Of a stretch of DNA of 5,701 nt, positions 5,607 through 5,701 are shown piece after piece. The DNA is taken from positions 1 through 5,701 of the forward strand of contig URKY01000083.1 in assembly GCA_900548465.1 (NCBI GenBank), read 5' to 3'. The translations under genes and the position numbers were made by a program. This stretch comes from an uncultured Eubacterium sp. Lineage in GTDB: Bacteria; Bacillota; Clostridia; Lachnospirales; Lachnospiraceae. Under the pieces are notes generated by a model. That model made no database searches. It was not told the DNA's origin and saw nothing but the letters and a program-made list of their open reading frames with translations. Positions within the stretch are counted from its first letter, which is position 1. Each line of letters starts with the position of its first letter.

Positions 5607-5701
5607 TTAATATGGTATCTCGCACATACCTCGGCTTGTTTCAATGAAGCAACCGCCCATATCCAAATCTCGCCCGTAGGCTTCATAGTCAATGTAGTTC
5701 T
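5607..5701 (-). CDS. ardA: Antirestriction protein ArdA, C-terminal end only (cut by the window edge)
   Basis: The frame holds the last 30 codons before a TAA stop, and the gene enters from the right edge. The peptide begins NYIDYEAYGRDLDM and ends in EIPY. From memory this closely matches the end of ArdA (Orf18) of Tn916, which reads NYIDYQAYGRDLDLSG and ends in EIVY. ArdA is a small acidic DNA-mimic protein that occupies type I restriction enzymes, protecting incoming conjugative DNA from cleavage. In Tn916/Tn1549-type ICEs it lies in the conjugation module near the relaxase and coupling-protein genes, so those genes are expected just outside the window on this side. The GC content here, about 47% by hand count, is clearly above that of the neighbouring transporter genes. 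The family call is strong despite the fragment's length, because the conserved YIDYxAYGRD block is present. Confidence 0.87.
   Translation of the reverse strand, partial: NYIDYEAYGRDLDMGGCFIETSRGMCEIPY

Noticed and set aside
1..5701. tRNA, rRNA or riboswitch
   Set aside because: I saw no cloverleaf, rRNA core sequence or riboswitch-like conserved leader; the roughly 87-nt leader before the 208-aa gene shows no clear structure by eye.

Overview
The window looks like accessory DNA from a low-GC Firmicute, most likely a gut Clostridia/Lachnospiraceae-type organism. The support is AT-rich coding sequence, strong AGGAGG-type ribosome binding sites, and the C-terminus of a Tn916/Tn1549-type ArdA antirestriction protein at the right edge, which points to an integrative conjugative element (ICE). 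The taxon is inferred from style and gene families, not from a marker gene. Every convincing gene is on the minus strand, so the region is read from right to left.

Right edge (5537-5701): the last 30 codons of ardA, then a short tail that still resembles ICE sequence. Middle (2064-5493): a self-contained antimicrobial-peptide sensing and resistance-type cassette. It holds an OmpR/PhoB-type response regulator with its own consensus promoter, a BcrA/LanF-type ABC ATPase, one six-helix ABC-2 permease, a small histidine kinase, and a strong rho-independent terminator just after the kinase stop codon. Between the regulator and the ATPase lie three perfect copies of TGTTAAG (CTTAACA on the coding strand) at a strict 12-bp period, plus a degenerate fourth. 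They sit directly upstream of a weak -10 box that lacks a -35. This is the expected layout of an operator for the regulator, so the likely circuit is: the kinase senses stress, the regulator is phosphorylated, and the transporter-kinase operon is induced while the regulator is made constitutively.

Junction (1827-2063): 270 bases separate the last cassette gene from the next gene. They hold a pair of TTTACCACGA direct repeats 11 bp apart, an orphan plus-strand terminator-like hairpin, and a good minus-strand promoter for the next gene group. This is a plausible recombination boundary.

Left part (1-1826): four co-directional small genes with short gaps. They encode an unrecognised 208-aa protein, an acidic 145-aa protein, a 125-aa DUF4375/DMP19-like protein and a 65-aa protein that looks like a truncated immunity protein. 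Small, acidic, unrelated proteins in a row without enzymatic motifs resemble the immunity-gene arrays found downstream of polymorphic (LXG/WXG/Rhs-type) toxins, but no toxin is visible in the window. Base composition changes along the window (hand counts: about 47% GC in the ardA tail, about 40% in a sample of the left genes, 23-35% in samples of the transporter genes), consistent with a mosaic of separately acquired modules.
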